Part shown: positions 26,140 to 36,019 of the stretch, one piece after another
How positions within the stretch are numbered: position 1 is the stretch's first letter
How the letters are laid out: every line of letters starts with the position of its first letter
Origin: Saprospiraceae bacterium
GTDB taxonomy: Bacteria; Bacteroidota; Bacteroidia; Chitinophagales; Saprospiraceae
Direction of reading: 5' to 3'
NCBI GenBank assembly: GCA_041392805.1
Contig: JAWKLJ010000001.1
Location: forward strand, 2,480,001-2,544,000
Length of the DNA stretch: 64,000 bases
Notes under the pieces: model-generated
What the model was told of the DNA's origin: nothing
What the model saw: the letters and a program-made list of their open reading frames with translations, nothing else
Database searches by the model: none
Position numbers and translations under genes: made by a program

Positions 26140-27279
26140 ATGTCCTCAAAGCTGCACTTCGAAACCCTTGCCATCCAAAGCACCCAACTGACAAATCAGG
26201 ATACCCAGGCCGTGAGTACCCCTATTTTTCTGAGTACCACCTTTGAGCGGGAAGCCGATGGTTCCTATGCTAGTGGCTTTGTATATTCCCGTATGGACAA
26301 TCCCAATCGGCAGCTATTGGAAAAAAGCATTGCCTTGTTAGAAAACGGCGCAGTGGGGTTAGCCTTTGCTTCGGGCATGGCAGCTACCACTGCCCTATTT
26401 CAGGCCCTACCACAGGGCAGTCACCTGATCCTGCCACATGATGCCTACTATAGCACCAATGAATTGGCCAGAACTATTTTTGGTGAAAAGGGTATCCGTA
26501 TTTCAGAAGTGAATATGACAGATTTGGAAAGCCTTCAGCAGGCTGTTCGCCCCGAAACAGCATTGATTTGGGTCGAAACCCCCTCCAATCCTCAATTGTC
26601 CATCAGCGATATTGCGGCCATTGCTAACATCGCTCATGGTGTAGGGGCTATTTGTGCCGTCGACAATACCTGGCCCACCCCGGTATTACAACAGCCACTT
26701 TTGCTTGGCGCGGATGTCGTCATGCATTCCACAACCAAATATTTTGGCGGTCATAGCGACGTTTTAGGTGGTTGCCTAGTTGTAAAAGAACAGGGCCCCT
26801 TCGCTGAAAAACTGAGAAAAATCCAGGCCCTCACCGGCGGTGTCCCCTCTCCTTTCGAATGCTGGCTCATCACCCGAGGTATCAAGACCCTTTCCCTCCG
26901 CGTCAAAGCCCAAACCCAGAGCGCAGGCCGATTGGCGCAATTCCTGGCTACCCACCCCCAGATCGAACAAGTCAACTATCCCGGTCTGCCCCAGCACCCG
27001 CAGCATACTGTTGCCAAACGCCAAATGCTAGGCGGCTTCGGAGCAATGTTATCCGTCCAAGTTAAAGGCGATGCACAACAAGCGCTTGCGCTGACAGGCA
27101 AACTCCAGCTTTTCACTACTGCCACTAGCCTCGGTGGCGTTGAAAGCTTTGTCGAACACCGGAAGTCTATCGAAGGCCCTGCTAGCCCTACCCCTGATAA
27201 TTTGTTGCGCCTTTCTATCGGATTAGAACATGTTGACGATTTAATTGCCGATTGGCAACAGGCCTTAACTGACTTTTGA
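26140..27279 (+). CDS. Transsulfuration PLP enzyme (cystathionine gamma-synthase/lyase family)
   Basis: 379 residues of the Cys/Met-metabolism aminotransferase-fold family. The PLP-phosphate site is ASGMAATTALF, the cofactor Asp is AVDNTWPTP, and the Schiff-base Lys is in HSTTKYFGGHSDV (about residue 200). The C-terminal SLGGVESFVEHR box also belongs to the family. Members act on cystathionine, O-acyl-homoserine or methionine; the exact substrate is not resolvable by eye. It starts 14 bases after the truncated Crp gene. Confidence 0.85.
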   Translation: MSSKLHFETLAIQSTQLTNQDTQAVSTPIFLSTTFEREADGSYASGFVYSRMDNPNRQLLEKSIALLENGAVGLAFASGMAATTALFQALPQGSHLILPHDAYYSTNELARTIFGEKGIRISEVNMTDLESLQQAVRPETALIWVETPSNPQLSISDIAAIANIAHGVGAICAVDNTWPTPVLQQPLLLGADVVMHSTTKYFGGHSDVLGGCLVVKEQGPFAEKLRKIQALTGGVPSPFECWLITRGIKTLSLRVKAQTQSAGRLAQFLATHPQIEQVNYPGLPQHPQHTVAKRQMLGGFGAMLSVQVKGDAQQALALTGKLQLFTTATSLGGVESFVEHRKSIEGPASPTPDNLLRLSIGLEHVDDLIADWQQALTDF

Positions 27280-27583
27280 TGTGCACTTGGCCAGAGAAGG
27301 TTTTTTCTTATCAAAATTGAAATTTTTATACCAATAAATACTTATCCTGCTAATCCTTTCGTTTCTATGCAAACACAAGCACATCCATTAGAAGATTATC
27401 ATATGTCTTCAATTTAGAGAATACCCGTTATATAAATCATTGAAACCGAAACAAATGGTTTAACGTATTGTAAATAGTGTTGACTTTTACAATAATATCC
27501 CCCCAGACTCCCCCCTCATTCAGGTGGTGTAATGCGCTGGGAATAAATCAATTTACCCAATGTTTTACTTAACGAATGAAAGT

Positions 27584-28222
27584 ATGGTAATTAAAAAATT
27601 AAACCGCATTCTGTTTTTTGCCCTTGTAACGCTATTCTTATCCAGTTGTGAATTATTTACCCCCATTACAGCAGAAAGCACTTTAAGAACCCCTTCAGAA
27701 AGACGAACGGCTGCCGTTATCAGGGCAAAGACTGAAGAAACAGCGCCCCCTCCTCCTTCAGAAAAATCAGGCAGTATTGCTGATCCTGAAACAGAGGAGA
27801 CCACCATTGAGCGACCTTCGAAATCAGCCACTAGAGAAGAGCGCCTTCGAAAAGAGGTGATTAGTTACGCCAAACAATACGTTGGTACTTCTTATAAATA
27901 TGCAGGGAGAGATCCAAAAGGGTTCGACTGCTCTGGCTTCACCTCCTACGTGATGAAAAAATTTGATGTTGGTCTTTCGCCAAGCTCGCGTGCCCAGGAA
28001 AACCAAGGAAAATCAATTGCCGTATCTCAGGCACAAGCAGGTGACCTGATTTTTTTTAGAAGAGAGAAAAAAGGATCGGTTTTTCATGTGGCTTTGGTAG
28101 TAGACAATGGTCGAGAGGGCCTAAAGGTCATTCATAGTACCAATAGAGGCGTCGTGGTGGATAATATCTCCAACAATACTTACTGGAAACCAAAAATCTC
28201 AACGGCCAGAAGGGTGCTTTAA
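27584..28222 (+). CDS. NlpC/P60 cell-wall peptidase, lipoprotein
   Basis: 212 residues. The lipobox is LFLSSCELF, then a Pro/Glu-rich low-complexity linker of about 60 residues. The NlpC/P60 domain from about residue 95 has the catalytic Cys in GFDCSGFTSYV, His in GSVFHVALVVD, and a third polar residue in VIHSTNRG. It cleaves peptide stems of peptidoglycan on the periplasmic side. The ATG at 27584 is chosen over an upstream start at 27560 because the signal begins there. The upstream gap (27280-27583) holds no gene I can support. Confidence 0.88.
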   Translation: MVIKKLNRILFFALVTLFLSSCELFTPITAESTLRTPSERRTAAVIRAKTEETAPPPPSEKSGSIADPETEETTIERPSKSATREERLRKEVISYAKQYVGTSYKYAGRDPKGFDCSGFTSYVMKKFDVGLSPSSRAQENQGKSIAVSQAQAGDLIFFRREKKGSVFHVALVVDNGREGLKVIHSTNRGVVVDNISNNTYWKPKISTARRVL

Positions 28223-28249
28223 GCGGTTTATAGGACCAGTAAATCCTCC

Positions 28250-28292
28250 TTTCCAGGTTTGGCGACAAATGATCAGTCGTCAAACCTGGAAA
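28250..28292 (+). terminator. Hairpin terminator after the NlpC/P60 gene
   Basis: TTTCCAGGTTTGGCGAC pairs with GTCGTCAAACCTGGAAA with one G-T position. A 17-bp stem, 28 bases after the stop. Confidence 0.65.
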
Positions 28293-28400
28293 TCTATGGT
28301 TTTTCCTTGCGCTTTTCCTCCTACCCTATTTATTTCGCTCTATTTTTTTCTTATCTTCGCAGCTTGTCTAAACCAAATAAGCCTACCAAGCATTTGTCTT

Positions 28401-28582
28401 GGGAATGAAGAATAAATAAGCTGGTCCATGTACCTAAATATTTTTTCACCAGCCGAGGCGTGAAAGCTGGTCCCGAACTTGCTTCGGGAAATGAGCATAG
28501 CCTGGCTACGCGAATGATGAACAACGAAGGCTGGTGGAAAAAGATAACGGTAAATGGGCTTGGTTATTTGTTTTTCATTCCT
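28401..28582. repeat. Palindromic repeat family A, copy 3
   Basis: GGGAATGAAGAATAAATAAG at the left aligns with the inverse of the right end (ATTTGTTTTTCATTCCT) and pairing continues to CACCAGCC / GGCTGGTG. A core related to copies 1 and 2 lies between. It ends 21 bases before adk. Confidence 0.55.
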
Positions 28583-28603
28583 TAACTAAATCACGACATT
28601 TAT

Positions 28604-29176
28604 ATGATCAATTTGATCCTCTTTGGCCCTCCCGGTTCGGGTAAGGGAACGCAGGCAGCCAAACTGGTAGAAAAATATTGTCTTTTACATATTTCTACAG
28701 GAGACCTGTTCCGGTATGAAATCGGAAACAATACCCCTTTGGGCCAAAAAGCTAAGGGATTTATGGATAAAGGAGCACTGGTGCCTGATGAAGTTACCAT
28801 CGGTATGCTTCGCAATAAAGTGGAGGCTAATCCAGATGTTGATGGGTATATTTTTGATGGTTTTCCACGTACCAAGCCACAGTCAGAGGCCTTGGATGCC
28901 TTGCTGGCTGAAAGGGGGGAGGTCATTTCCAAACTTATTATGTTAGCTGTTCCTGACCAAGAAATTGTTAATCGCTTATTGTTGAGAGGAGAAACTTCTG
29001 GCCGTTCTGATGATAGTAACGAAAGCATTATACGAAACCGTATAGAAGTGTTTAAAAGTGAGACCACACCTGTTTTTGATTTTTATGCAGAAAAAGGGAA
29101 ATCCATCACAGTGGAAGGCATCGGTACAATCGACGAAATCTTTGATAGACTCTGCCATGAAATTGACCAATTATAA
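28604..29176 (+). CDS. adk: Adenylate kinase
   Basis: 190 residues, the short form without the LID zinc insertion. P-loop GPPGSGKGTQ (residues 7-16), STGDLFR nucleotide-binding region, the FDGFPRTKPQ signature (about 83-92), and the reduced LID RGETSGRSDDS. It interconverts ATP + AMP and 2 ADP in the cytoplasm. The leader carries repeat A copy 3. Confidence 0.96.
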   Translation: MINLILFGPPGSGKGTQAAKLVEKYCLLHISTGDLFRYEIGNNTPLGQKAKGFMDKGALVPDEVTIGMLRNKVEANPDVDGYIFDGFPRTKPQSEALDALLAERGEVISKLIMLAVPDQEIVNRLLLRGETSGRSDDSNESIIRNRIEVFKSETTPVFDFYAEKGKSITVEGIGTIDEIFDRLCHEIDQL

Positions 29177-29284
29177 CCCTTTTCCTTGCATTTAATTAAA
29201 GGTGAGGCTACACTAATGGTGTTTTAAATCCGTTACATAGTCAAAGCATACAGGAATGTTTTTCTGTATTAATTACCTTTACTG

Positions 29285-29418
29285 GATTTTTGACATTCGC
29301 AGGTTTGAAGGTGGAAGTGGGAAGTCGGAAAGCTCAGGAGCGCAATTTTCCCACTTCCACCTTCCCACTTCCCTCTTCCCACTTAAAACGCGGAGGATTA
29401 CCCAAAGCGTCAAAAGTC
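29285..29418 (-). repeat. Interspersed repeat family B, copy 2
   Basis: The reverse complement reads GACTTTTGACGCTTTGGG ... AAAATTGCGCTCCTGAG ... GAATGTCAAAAATCC, matching copy 1 at 11131-11275 in order. A GGAAG/GTGGG-rich half is repeated in each. It fills most of the gap between adk and the next gene. Confidence 0.65.
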
Positions 29419-29439
29419 CAAACCTTTAAAATCATCATT

Positions 29440-29658
29440 ATGAAAAATGAAAAGATTGTTATTTATCTGATCACCATATCTTTCATTTTTGCCTTAACGC
29501 TGGGAATGATGGATTACGAAACGGAATCGCTTATTCATCTATTTACTAGTGATCCGGGGAATATAGCTGCACTCCTTTTTTATACTGGTTTTTTTACGCT
29601 TCTAGGCTGGACCTTAATTTGTGCATTTAGAGGCCTAAAGCAGCGCTGGACTTCCTAG
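29440..29658 (+). CDS. Small two-pass membrane protein, unknown
   Basis: 72 residues with two membrane helices (IVIYLITISFIFALTLGMM and IAALLFYTGFFTLLGWTLI) and a basic C-terminus. The ATG at 29440 is used because upstream in-frame codons run through repeat B. No family recognised. 81 bases before obgE. Confidence 0.6.
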   Translation: MKNEKIVIYLITISFIFALTLGMMDYETESLIHLFTSDPGNIAALLFYTGFFTLLGWTLICAFRGLKQRWTS

Positions 29659-29738
29659 GTAAAAAAAGATAATCCACCCCATCCACAACAGCTATCGAAA
29701 ATGTGTATCTTTGCGCCTCGAACTCAAAAAGAGAAGCA

Positions 29739-30749
29739 ATGGCGGAGCAGAATTTTGTGGATTATGTAAAGATTAATTGTCGTTCTGGCAATGGCGGAGC
29801 AGGCTCGGCACATTTCATGCGTGACCGCACCAACGCAAAAGGAGGGCCTGATGGTGGAGATGGAGGCCGAGGTGGACATATTATTCTTAGAGGCAATCGC
29901 AACATCTGGACACTCCTGGTGCTGAAATACAGAAAACATATTAAAGCGGAACATGGAGGAAGTGGAGGCGAAAGCTTAAGCAGCGGAGCTAGCGGCACCG
30001 ATGTCATCCTCGATGTACCCCTGGGGACAGTTGCCAAAGACCCCGAGACGGGAGAAATCCTTTTTGAAATCACAAAGGATGGCGAGCAAAAAATCCTGGT
30101 TCATGGGGGACGCGGTGGTCAAGGCAATGCTCATTTCAAATCTGCCACTAACCAATCGCCCCGCTATGCACAACCTGGCGAACCAGGGGAAGAACACTGG
30201 CGAATCCTGGAATTAAAAGTATTGGCAGATGTGGGCCTGGTTGGTTTTCCCAATGCTGGCAAATCCACTTTCCTATCGGTCGTAACTGCGGCCAAACCTA
30301 AAATTGCCAATTACCCTTTTACAACCTTACAACCCAATCTGGGAATTGTTCAGTACCGAGATGGGCGCTCCTTCATCATTGCCGACATTCCCGGTATCAT
30401 TGAAGATGCGCATAAGGGGAAGGGGCTTGGTCATCGCTTTCTGCGGCATATTGAGCGCAATGCTACCCTCCTCTTTATGATTCCTTGCGATACTGATAAC
30501 ATCAAAAAAGAATATGAAATTCTCCTTCATGAACTAGCCGCCTATAACGAGGAATTGCTTCACAAACCCCGGGTACTGGCGATCACCAAATCCGATTTGA
30601 TCGATCAGGACCTCAAGGAAATGCTCAAAGCAGAAATTCCAGAAGGCATTCCCTATCGCTTTATTTCTGCGGTTGCCCAACAAGGCATCCATGAGTTGAA
30701 GGACTTGTTATATGAAACGGTCAATCAACATAAACATAAAGAGGTATAA
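29739..30749 (+). CDS. obgE: Obg GTPase
   Basis: 336 residues. The Gly-rich OBG fold is [17 protein letters not shown] ... [10 protein letters not shown] (residues 1-160). The G domain has GFPNAGKST (G1), [10 protein letters not shown] (switch I), DIPGI (G3), TKSDL (G4) and SAVAQ (G5). It binds the 50S ribosomal subunit and acts in ribosome assembly and growth control. A TATCTTTG box resembling the phylum -7 element lies at 29706-29713, though without a clear -33 partner. It converges with the GH3 gene 10 bases downstream. Confidence 0.96.
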   Translation: MAEQNFVDYVKINCRSGNGGAGSAHFMRDRTNAKGGPDGGDGGRGGHIILRGNRNIWTLLVLKYRKHIKAEHGGSGGESLSSGASGTDVILDVPLGTVAKDPETGEILFEITKDGEQKILVHGGRGGQGNAHFKSATNQSPRYAQPGEPGEEHWRILELKVLADVGLVGFPNAGKSTFLSVVTAAKPKIANYPFTTLQPNLGIVQYRDGRSFIIADIPGIIEDAHKGKGLGHRFLRHIERNATLLFMIPCDTDNIKKEYEILLHELAAYNEELLHKPRVLAITKSDLIDQDLKEMLKAEIPEGIPYRFISAVAQQGIHELKDLLYETVNQHKHKEV

Positions 30750-30759
30750 TCTTCCTGAT

Positions 30760-33060
30760 TTATTCCAAGACAAAGCTCGCCTCCTGGACATTGTTCGAGT
30801 TCGTTCCTACAAATACTTTAAAATCACCAGCTTCGGCAGCCCATTTTCGCGCTGCTGTGAAAAATGCTAAATCCTTAGCACTAATCTTGAAGCTTACTGT
30901 TTCACTAGCCCCAGGGGCAAGCATGATTTTCTTGAAGCCCTTTAGCGCTTTGACTGGCCGGGTAACACTACCTACCAAATCCTGAATATAAAGCTGCACG
31001 ACTTCCTCTCCTGCCCGCTCTCCGGTGTTGGTCACCTCAACTGAAACATCCAAGGAGCCATCCATCGTCATGCTGGTCGAACTAAGTGTTGGCGCACTAT
31101 AACTGAAAGTAGTATAACTCAAACCATAACCAAAAGGATAACGTGCTTCATTTGGACCATCTGTATAATGAGCGTAAAAAACCATACCGGGGGCAGTCGA
31201 AGGCCGCCCCGTCGATTTGTGGTTATAATATAGGGGACATTGCCCCACCTCATATGGGAAAGACATTGGAAGTTTACCTGCCGGATTGTAATCTCCCCAA
31301 ATGACATCGGCAATGGACAAACCTGCCATATGCCCCAAATGCCAGGCCTCCACAATAGCAGGCACATTGTCCGCCGCCCAATTGATGGTCATGGGACGAC
31401 CGTTCATCAGGATGACCACTACCTTTTGATTCACTTTGTAAATGGCTTGTAATAATTCTTCCTGAACCCCAGCCAGGCCAATATCCATCTGGCTGCGCCC
31501 TTCGCCAGTTTGCCAGCAATCTTCGCCAATAGCCAAGAGCACGACATCAGCCTGGCGGGCGGCCTCAATGGCCTTTGGAAAACCAGACTTATCTGTTTGG
31601 TTGATGATCAACTCATTGGTGAAGGTGCGGTCGCCAATGGCCACCTTGCAGCCTTCGGCATACAATAGTTTTGTACCTGGACCCACCGTTTCCTTTAAGC
31701 CTTCCAAAAGAGAAACGGCAGAATTGGTAATTGCCTTGGCGCGCCAGCTCCCCAGGGGCGTGTCGCGATCATTAGCAAAGGGGCCAATGACGGCAATCGT
31801 ACCAATGTCCTTTGGCAAAGGCAAGAGGTTATCCTGGTTTTTCAACAAGACAATTGACTTGCGGCCGATCTCTCTGGCAGCTTCCAAATGCTCAGCTCTC
31901 ATTAAATCCTGCTTTTCGGCAGCCGGATTACAGTAACGAAAAGGATCGTCAAACAAACCTAGCTTAAACTTTAATCGAAGGATACGTCGTACTGCATCGT
32001 CTATCATCGCCTCCGGAACCGTTCCTGCTTCCACTAACCCGACCAACTCCTTCACGTAAGCTAGAGATTCCATATCCATATCACAACCTGATTTGGCAGC
32101 TAACGCTGCCGCTTCCTTTGCATCTTTGGCTACACCATGATTTACCAACTCTCTGATCGTTCCCCAATCCGATACGATAAGACCATTAAATCCCCACCGC
32201 TCTTTTAAGATCTCTCTTTGCAGATGGGCATTACTGGTAACAGGCTGCCCACCAATTTCATTGAACGAATTCATCACGGTTGCCACACCCGCCTCCACGG
32301 CTGCCTTGAAAGGAGGGAAAACGACATTTTCTAAAGTATGTTCGTTGATTTCTACCGTATTGTAATCCTTGCCACCTTCTGCAAAGCCATAGGCGGCAAA
32401 GTGTTTAGCACAGGCTGCTATGGTATTTTTGGCAGAAAGATCATCTCCTTGAAAGCCCCTAACCCTGGCCGCAGCTATCAGTGACCCCAGGTAAGGATCT
32501 TCACCAGCGCCTTCCATCACTCGTCCCCAACGGGCATCACGGGTAATATCGACCATTGGTGCAAAGGTCCAATGGATGCCTGCCGCTGCCGACTCAATCG
32601 CAGCAATTCGGGCCGACTTCTCAATCGCCTCCAGGTCCCAACTAGCGGCTTCCCCCAGTGGAATGGGGAACATCGTTTTATAGCCGTGTACCACATCATA
32701 CCCAAACAAGAGGGGGATGCCTAAACGGCTCTCATTTACCGCCAATTCCTGCGCTTTTCTGGTAGCCACCGAAGAAACAATATTTAACATGGAACCAACC
32801 AAACCATTTTTGATATGGGTATATTTTAATTCATTGTCTCCACCCGAAGGTACCGGCCCCGTGATATCCCAGCTTCCATTATACTGATTCATTTGTCCTA
32901 CTTTCTCCGCAAGCGTCATCAGTTGAAGCAAGGAATCTACTTTTCTTTCCACAACGGGATCTATGCCTGCTGTATCCTTTAGAATCCCTGTATTTGGCTG
33001 GCAAGAAGTCAAAAGAAAAACAGCCAAGATGGCTCTAAGTAATTGCTTTAGGTATTTCAT
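30760..33060 (-). CDS. GH3 beta-glucosidase-like lipoprotein
   Basis: 766 residues. The lipobox is VFLLTSCQP. The N-terminal (beta/alpha)8 domain begins LMTLAEKVGQMNQYNG and holds the catalytic nucleophile Asp in GLIVSDWGTI (about residue 295). The alpha/beta sandwich domain has AIGEDCWQTGEGRSQ and the acid/base region, and a fibronectin-like C-terminal domain follows (FGYGLSYTTFSYS ... EVTNTGERAGEEVVQLYI). It releases terminal beta-glucose or related sugars in the periplasm, like E. coli BglX. The start at 33060 is chosen for the signal peptide. Confidence 0.88.
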   Translation of the reverse strand: MKYLKQLLRAILAVFLLTSCQPNTGILKDTAGIDPVVERKVDSLLQLMTLAEKVGQMNQYNGSWDITGPVPSGGDNELKYTHIKNGLVGSMLNIVSSVATRKAQELAVNESRLGIPLLFGYDVVHGYKTMFPIPLGEAASWDLEAIEKSARIAAIESAAAGIHWTFAPMVDITRDARWGRVMEGAGEDPYLGSLIAAARVRGFQGDDLSAKNTIAACAKHFAAYGFAEGGKDYNTVEINEHTLENVVFPPFKAAVEAGVATVMNSFNEIGGQPVTSNAHLQREILKERWGFNGLIVSDWGTIRELVNHGVAKDAKEAAALAAKSGCDMDMESLAYVKELVGLVEAGTVPEAMIDDAVRRILRLKFKLGLFDDPFRYCNPAAEKQDLMRAEHLEAAREIGRKSIVLLKNQDNLLPLPKDIGTIAVIGPFANDRDTPLGSWRAKAITNSAVSLLEGLKETVGPGTKLLYAEGCKVAIGDRTFTNELIINQTDKSGFPKAIEAARQADVVLLAIGEDCWQTGEGRSQMDIGLAGVQEELLQAIYKVNQKVVVILMNGRPMTINWAADNVPAIVEAWHLGHMAGLSIADVIWGDYNPAGKLPMSFPYEVGQCPLYYNHKSTGRPSTAPGMVFYAHYTDGPNEARYPFGYGLSYTTFSYSAPTLSSTSMTMDGSLDVSVEVTNTGERAGEEVVQLYIQDLVGSVTRPVKALKGFKKIMLAPGASETVSFKISAKDLAFFTAARKWAAEAGDFKVFVGTNSNNVQEASFVLE

Positions 33061-33174
33061 ATCTAATTTGATGAATGCTCTAAGAAAACAAGATACGTTA
33101 GTCAATAGTAAATTCACCTAGAATAGCTCATTTATACTAAGGTTTACCCAAAAAGTATCCTTAAGCATAAAAAA

Positions 33175-33202
33175 GGGTAAAGGAAAACGAGTCCCTTTAC
33201 CC
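33175..33202 (-). terminator. Hairpin downstream of the TonB-receptor operon
   Basis: GGGTAAAGG pairs with CCTTTACCC in the region between the GH3 start and the receptor stop. It lies on the far side of the receptor stop by about 150 bases. The remaining 33061-33355 sequence shows no gene. Confidence 0.5.
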
Positions 33203-33355
33203 TCCTAAAAATTGTCGTTGATCCTCAAACCTTAAAAAAATAAGGCTTGGATCCTTCAGAATATCAGTATGGTGAATGAAATTTTCTTGTTTTACCCTTG
33301 CAATGTATGAAAAGACAAGCAAAGGAAAAAGGTAAATGTCCAGTAATTTGAAAAA

Positions 33356-36019
33356 CTACCAAGATAGTTCCAAAAAAAAATTTGGAGTAAAACCCAACAA
33401 ACTCCGATCGTAAGCCACCAATTGTGGTTGCTCGACATTATCATCCACCGCATTCAGAAAATAAGTCCGACTATAGACATTGAGCCGATCCAAAACATTG
33501 AAGATCGACCAACCCAGCTTTCCCTTTACCTTTTTTCCTCCTTTAAAGTGGTAGGCGCCGCTCCAATCAAGTCGATGATAGACCGGCAATCGATTGGCAT
33601 TTACGCCTGCATAGGAAAGTTTGGCATCATATTCTCCCGTTGTTTCATTGCGCACAAAGCGCCCGCCAGTTGCCTGGGTATAAGGCAAGCCACTACCAAA
33701 TAAGCAAGCAAAAGAAATGGACCATTGCCCTAGTTCCAGCTGATGCGTCCACTTAAAATTGTGGAGCCGATCATGGGGCGTCGGAAACGCATTATTGCCA
33801 TTGATGCGATCAAATTGGTATTGGGTCACCCCCAAGGTATATGACAACCAACTATCATAATGTGGCCAACTTTTCTTTAGCAGTATATCCAAACCTATGA
33901 TCCTTGCACTGCCACCCGAATAAGGATTTTCCCAATCTCCATCAAAATTAAGACTTAAAGAAACCAGCCCACTTATCCATTTCCGGTATACATCTACATC
34001 CAAAAGCCAGCCTTTTTGTTTCCAACGCAAACCAAAGGCAAATTGGGCGGAAGTGACTGCCGGAACGCTCTGCTGGCTATCTGCCATGATCCAAAAACGC
34101 TCGCCAATACCCAAATCATTATCAATCACAATCTGGTTAACGACCTGGCTATAGCGACCAATACTTGTCTTCAATTCCCAATGGGGCAATATATGGTAGG
34201 CTAAGCTAAACCGAGGCTCCCAAGTGCCTGTAAATCCATTCGCAAAATGGCTGTATCGAAGCCCCCAGTCTAAGTGAAGATGCGCTGGGATGGTATAATC
34301 GTAATCGAGGTAAAAAGTATGTGTTGTACCTTCAAAAAAGCGATTATCTTCTCCATAAGTATTGTATAAGGGGACATCTGCGGTCCAATTGATAGCGACT
34401 TCATTGAGTACGCCCTGATAGCCCATATTGATTTGTTGGTTGGCATTGATCCGATAACTATTATTCCATTCCAGGCGTTGTTCTTGTATGCTGTTAGACT
34501 GAAAAAAGCGACTGGCATAACCCATCGTATCCAAAGCCGTTGTTTGATCAAAAGTCGTTTGAAAGGCCGTCAATACAAGCATTAGATGAGACTGCCATCG
34601 TTCATTCCATTGCTGGTTCCATTGTGCACTCAGCCCCCAGTTGCTTAAATTTATTTGGTATAGCGCATTTAAATAAAAACTGCTATGATTGTACAATACA
34701 TCATAGTCTAGCACATCTCCTCCTCTATAAAAACTAATCGTTCCTTCTCCCCCGATCTTATTGGCTACCACCCATTTGAGATTAAAATCCGAAAAAGAAA
34801 ACCTCGGTGCCAATTGCAAGTTTTTATCTCTTTGCTGGGCTGGCTCAAATTCTTCTTTGATACGCCCTCTTCCCGCTACCTGGCTAAATAGGTTTTGATA
34901 AATTTGAGACTGGAATAAATCCGATAGAGATCGACGGCCAGCTATGAGAAAGGCCGATCGGCCTGATAATAGGGGGACTTTCACAAAGGCATTTGCACTG
35001 AGCAGATTGAGACCGATAGCCGCCTCCAAGGAATCTTTCTGCATGGGTTTACTTTTGATGTCTAGTACCCCCGATACCCTTCCGCCATACCTTGCACTAA
35101 AATCGCCCCGATAAATATCAACGCCTTCTACAATCGAAGAATTAAAAGCGGAGAACATCCCGAAAAAATGCCCGGTATGATACACGGGGATCCCATCCCA
35201 TAAAATCAGGTTTTGATCGGGTGTACCTCCTCGGATATGGAGGTTGGCGGCCGACTCATCCGTCGTATTCACCCCTGGCAACAATTGGGCCATGCGCAAC
35301 ACATCCCGCTCTCCCCAGCCTGGAATAATGCCCAACTGATCGGTGTCCATATACAGCCCATCTCCTCGTGCTCCCGTCGCTAAAAACGTAATGGCTTTGT
35401 CTTTGATCAAGATTTGGTCGAAATCAAATCGTTGCGGAGCCAAGCGCAAACTGACACATGGTTCTTGCAACAAACTCGCCAAAGGCAGGACCAAGCCTTG
35501 ATAGCCGACATAACTAAAGGCGAGGCTATCGTCTTGATGAAAAGGCCCTTGGAGCGTAAATCGGCCATTGTTGTCGGTGTAAGTACCTTTGTTACGCCCT
35601 TTTAGCCATACATTGGCAGCAGGGAGGGGGAAGCCACTAAGGCTGTCCTTCAATTGCCCACATACCGTTGGCAAGGGCGGCGACGGCAGGTCAAGGCCTA
35701 AGGTCTCCTCTTTTTTGCCTTTCCTGATCAAGACATGCTTGCCACCCACTACTTCGAAGGCAAGGCCCAATGGAGTCAACAATTGACTTAGTGCTGCTGA
35801 TAAGCTGGCACCAGTCGTCTTTGCTTCTTCCACCATAAGTGGGGCCAACAACATTTGGTCAAATGCAAAGGTTAGTTTATAAGTTTGTTCGAGGTATTCG
35901 AGCGCTTGGGGGAGTGTTATGTTTTTAAATTGATAGGTAAGCTTGGGCTCTTCCTGTGCAGATAGAACGGATGACCAAAGTATAAAAACAAGCAAACTAC
36001 AACCCAGTGTTATCCGCAT
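33356..36019 (-). CDS. TonB-dependent receptor with STN domain
   Basis: 887 residues. A signal peptide (LLVFILWSSVLSAQE) precedes an STN domain (ITLPQALEYLEQTYKLTFAFD, residues 30-100), which contacts the FecR-type regulator. A carboxypeptidase-regulatory-like domain follows (DSLSGFPLPAANVWLKG, about 120-200), then the plug (GDGLYMDTDQL ... VNTTDESAANLHIRGGTPDQN) and a 22-strand barrel ending in ELSW. It imports a ligand across the outer membrane and signals inward. It overlaps the FecR stop by one base, so the three genes from 37557 are an operon. Confidence 0.92.
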   Translation of the reverse strand: MRITLGCSLLVFILWSSVLSAQEEPKLTYQFKNITLPQALEYLEQTYKLTFAFDQMLLAPLMVEEAKTTGASLSAALSQLLTPLGLAFEVVGGKHVLIRKGKKEETLGLDLPSPPLPTVCGQLKDSLSGFPLPAANVWLKGRNKGTYTDNNGRFTLQGPFHQDDSLAFSYVGYQGLVLPLASLLQEPCVSLRLAPQRFDFDQILIKDKAITFLATGARGDGLYMDTDQLGIIPGWGERDVLRMAQLLPGVNTTDESAANLHIRGGTPDQNLILWDGIPVYHTGHFFGMFSAFNSSIVEGVDIYRGDFSARYGGRVSGVLDIKSKPMQKDSLEAAIGLNLLSANAFVKVPLLSGRSAFLIAGRRSLSDLFQSQIYQNLFSQVAGRGRIKEEFEPAQQRDKNLQLAPRFSFSDFNLKWVVANKIGGEGTISFYRGGDVLDYDVLYNHSSFYLNALYQINLSNWGLSAQWNQQWNERWQSHLMLVLTAFQTTFDQTTALDTMGYASRFFQSNSIQEQRLEWNNSYRINANQQINMGYQGVLNEVAINWTADVPLYNTYGEDNRFFEGTTHTFYLDYDYTIPAHLHLDWGLRYSHFANGFTGTWEPRFSLAYHILPHWELKTSIGRYSQVVNQIVIDNDLGIGERFWIMADSQQSVPAVTSAQFAFGLRWKQKGWLLDVDVYRKWISGLVSLSLNFDGDWENPYSGGSARIIGLDILLKKSWPHYDSWLSYTLGVTQYQFDRINGNNAFPTPHDRLHNFKWTHQLELGQWSISFACLFGSGLPYTQATGGRFVRNETTGEYDAKLSYAGVNANRLPVYHRLDWSGAYHFKGGKKVKGKLGWSIFNVLDRLNVYSRTYFLNAVDDNVEQPQLVAYDRSLLGFTPNFFLELSW

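Noticed and set aside
27280..27583. A 16-codon ORF (start about 27367) before the NlpC/P60 gene.
   Set aside because: Too short, no recognisable feature, and no sign of selection visible.
28352..28359. TATCTTCG as the -7 box of the adk promoter.
   Set aside because: No -33 TTTG at the right distance, and a repeat lies between it and the gene, so support is too weak.
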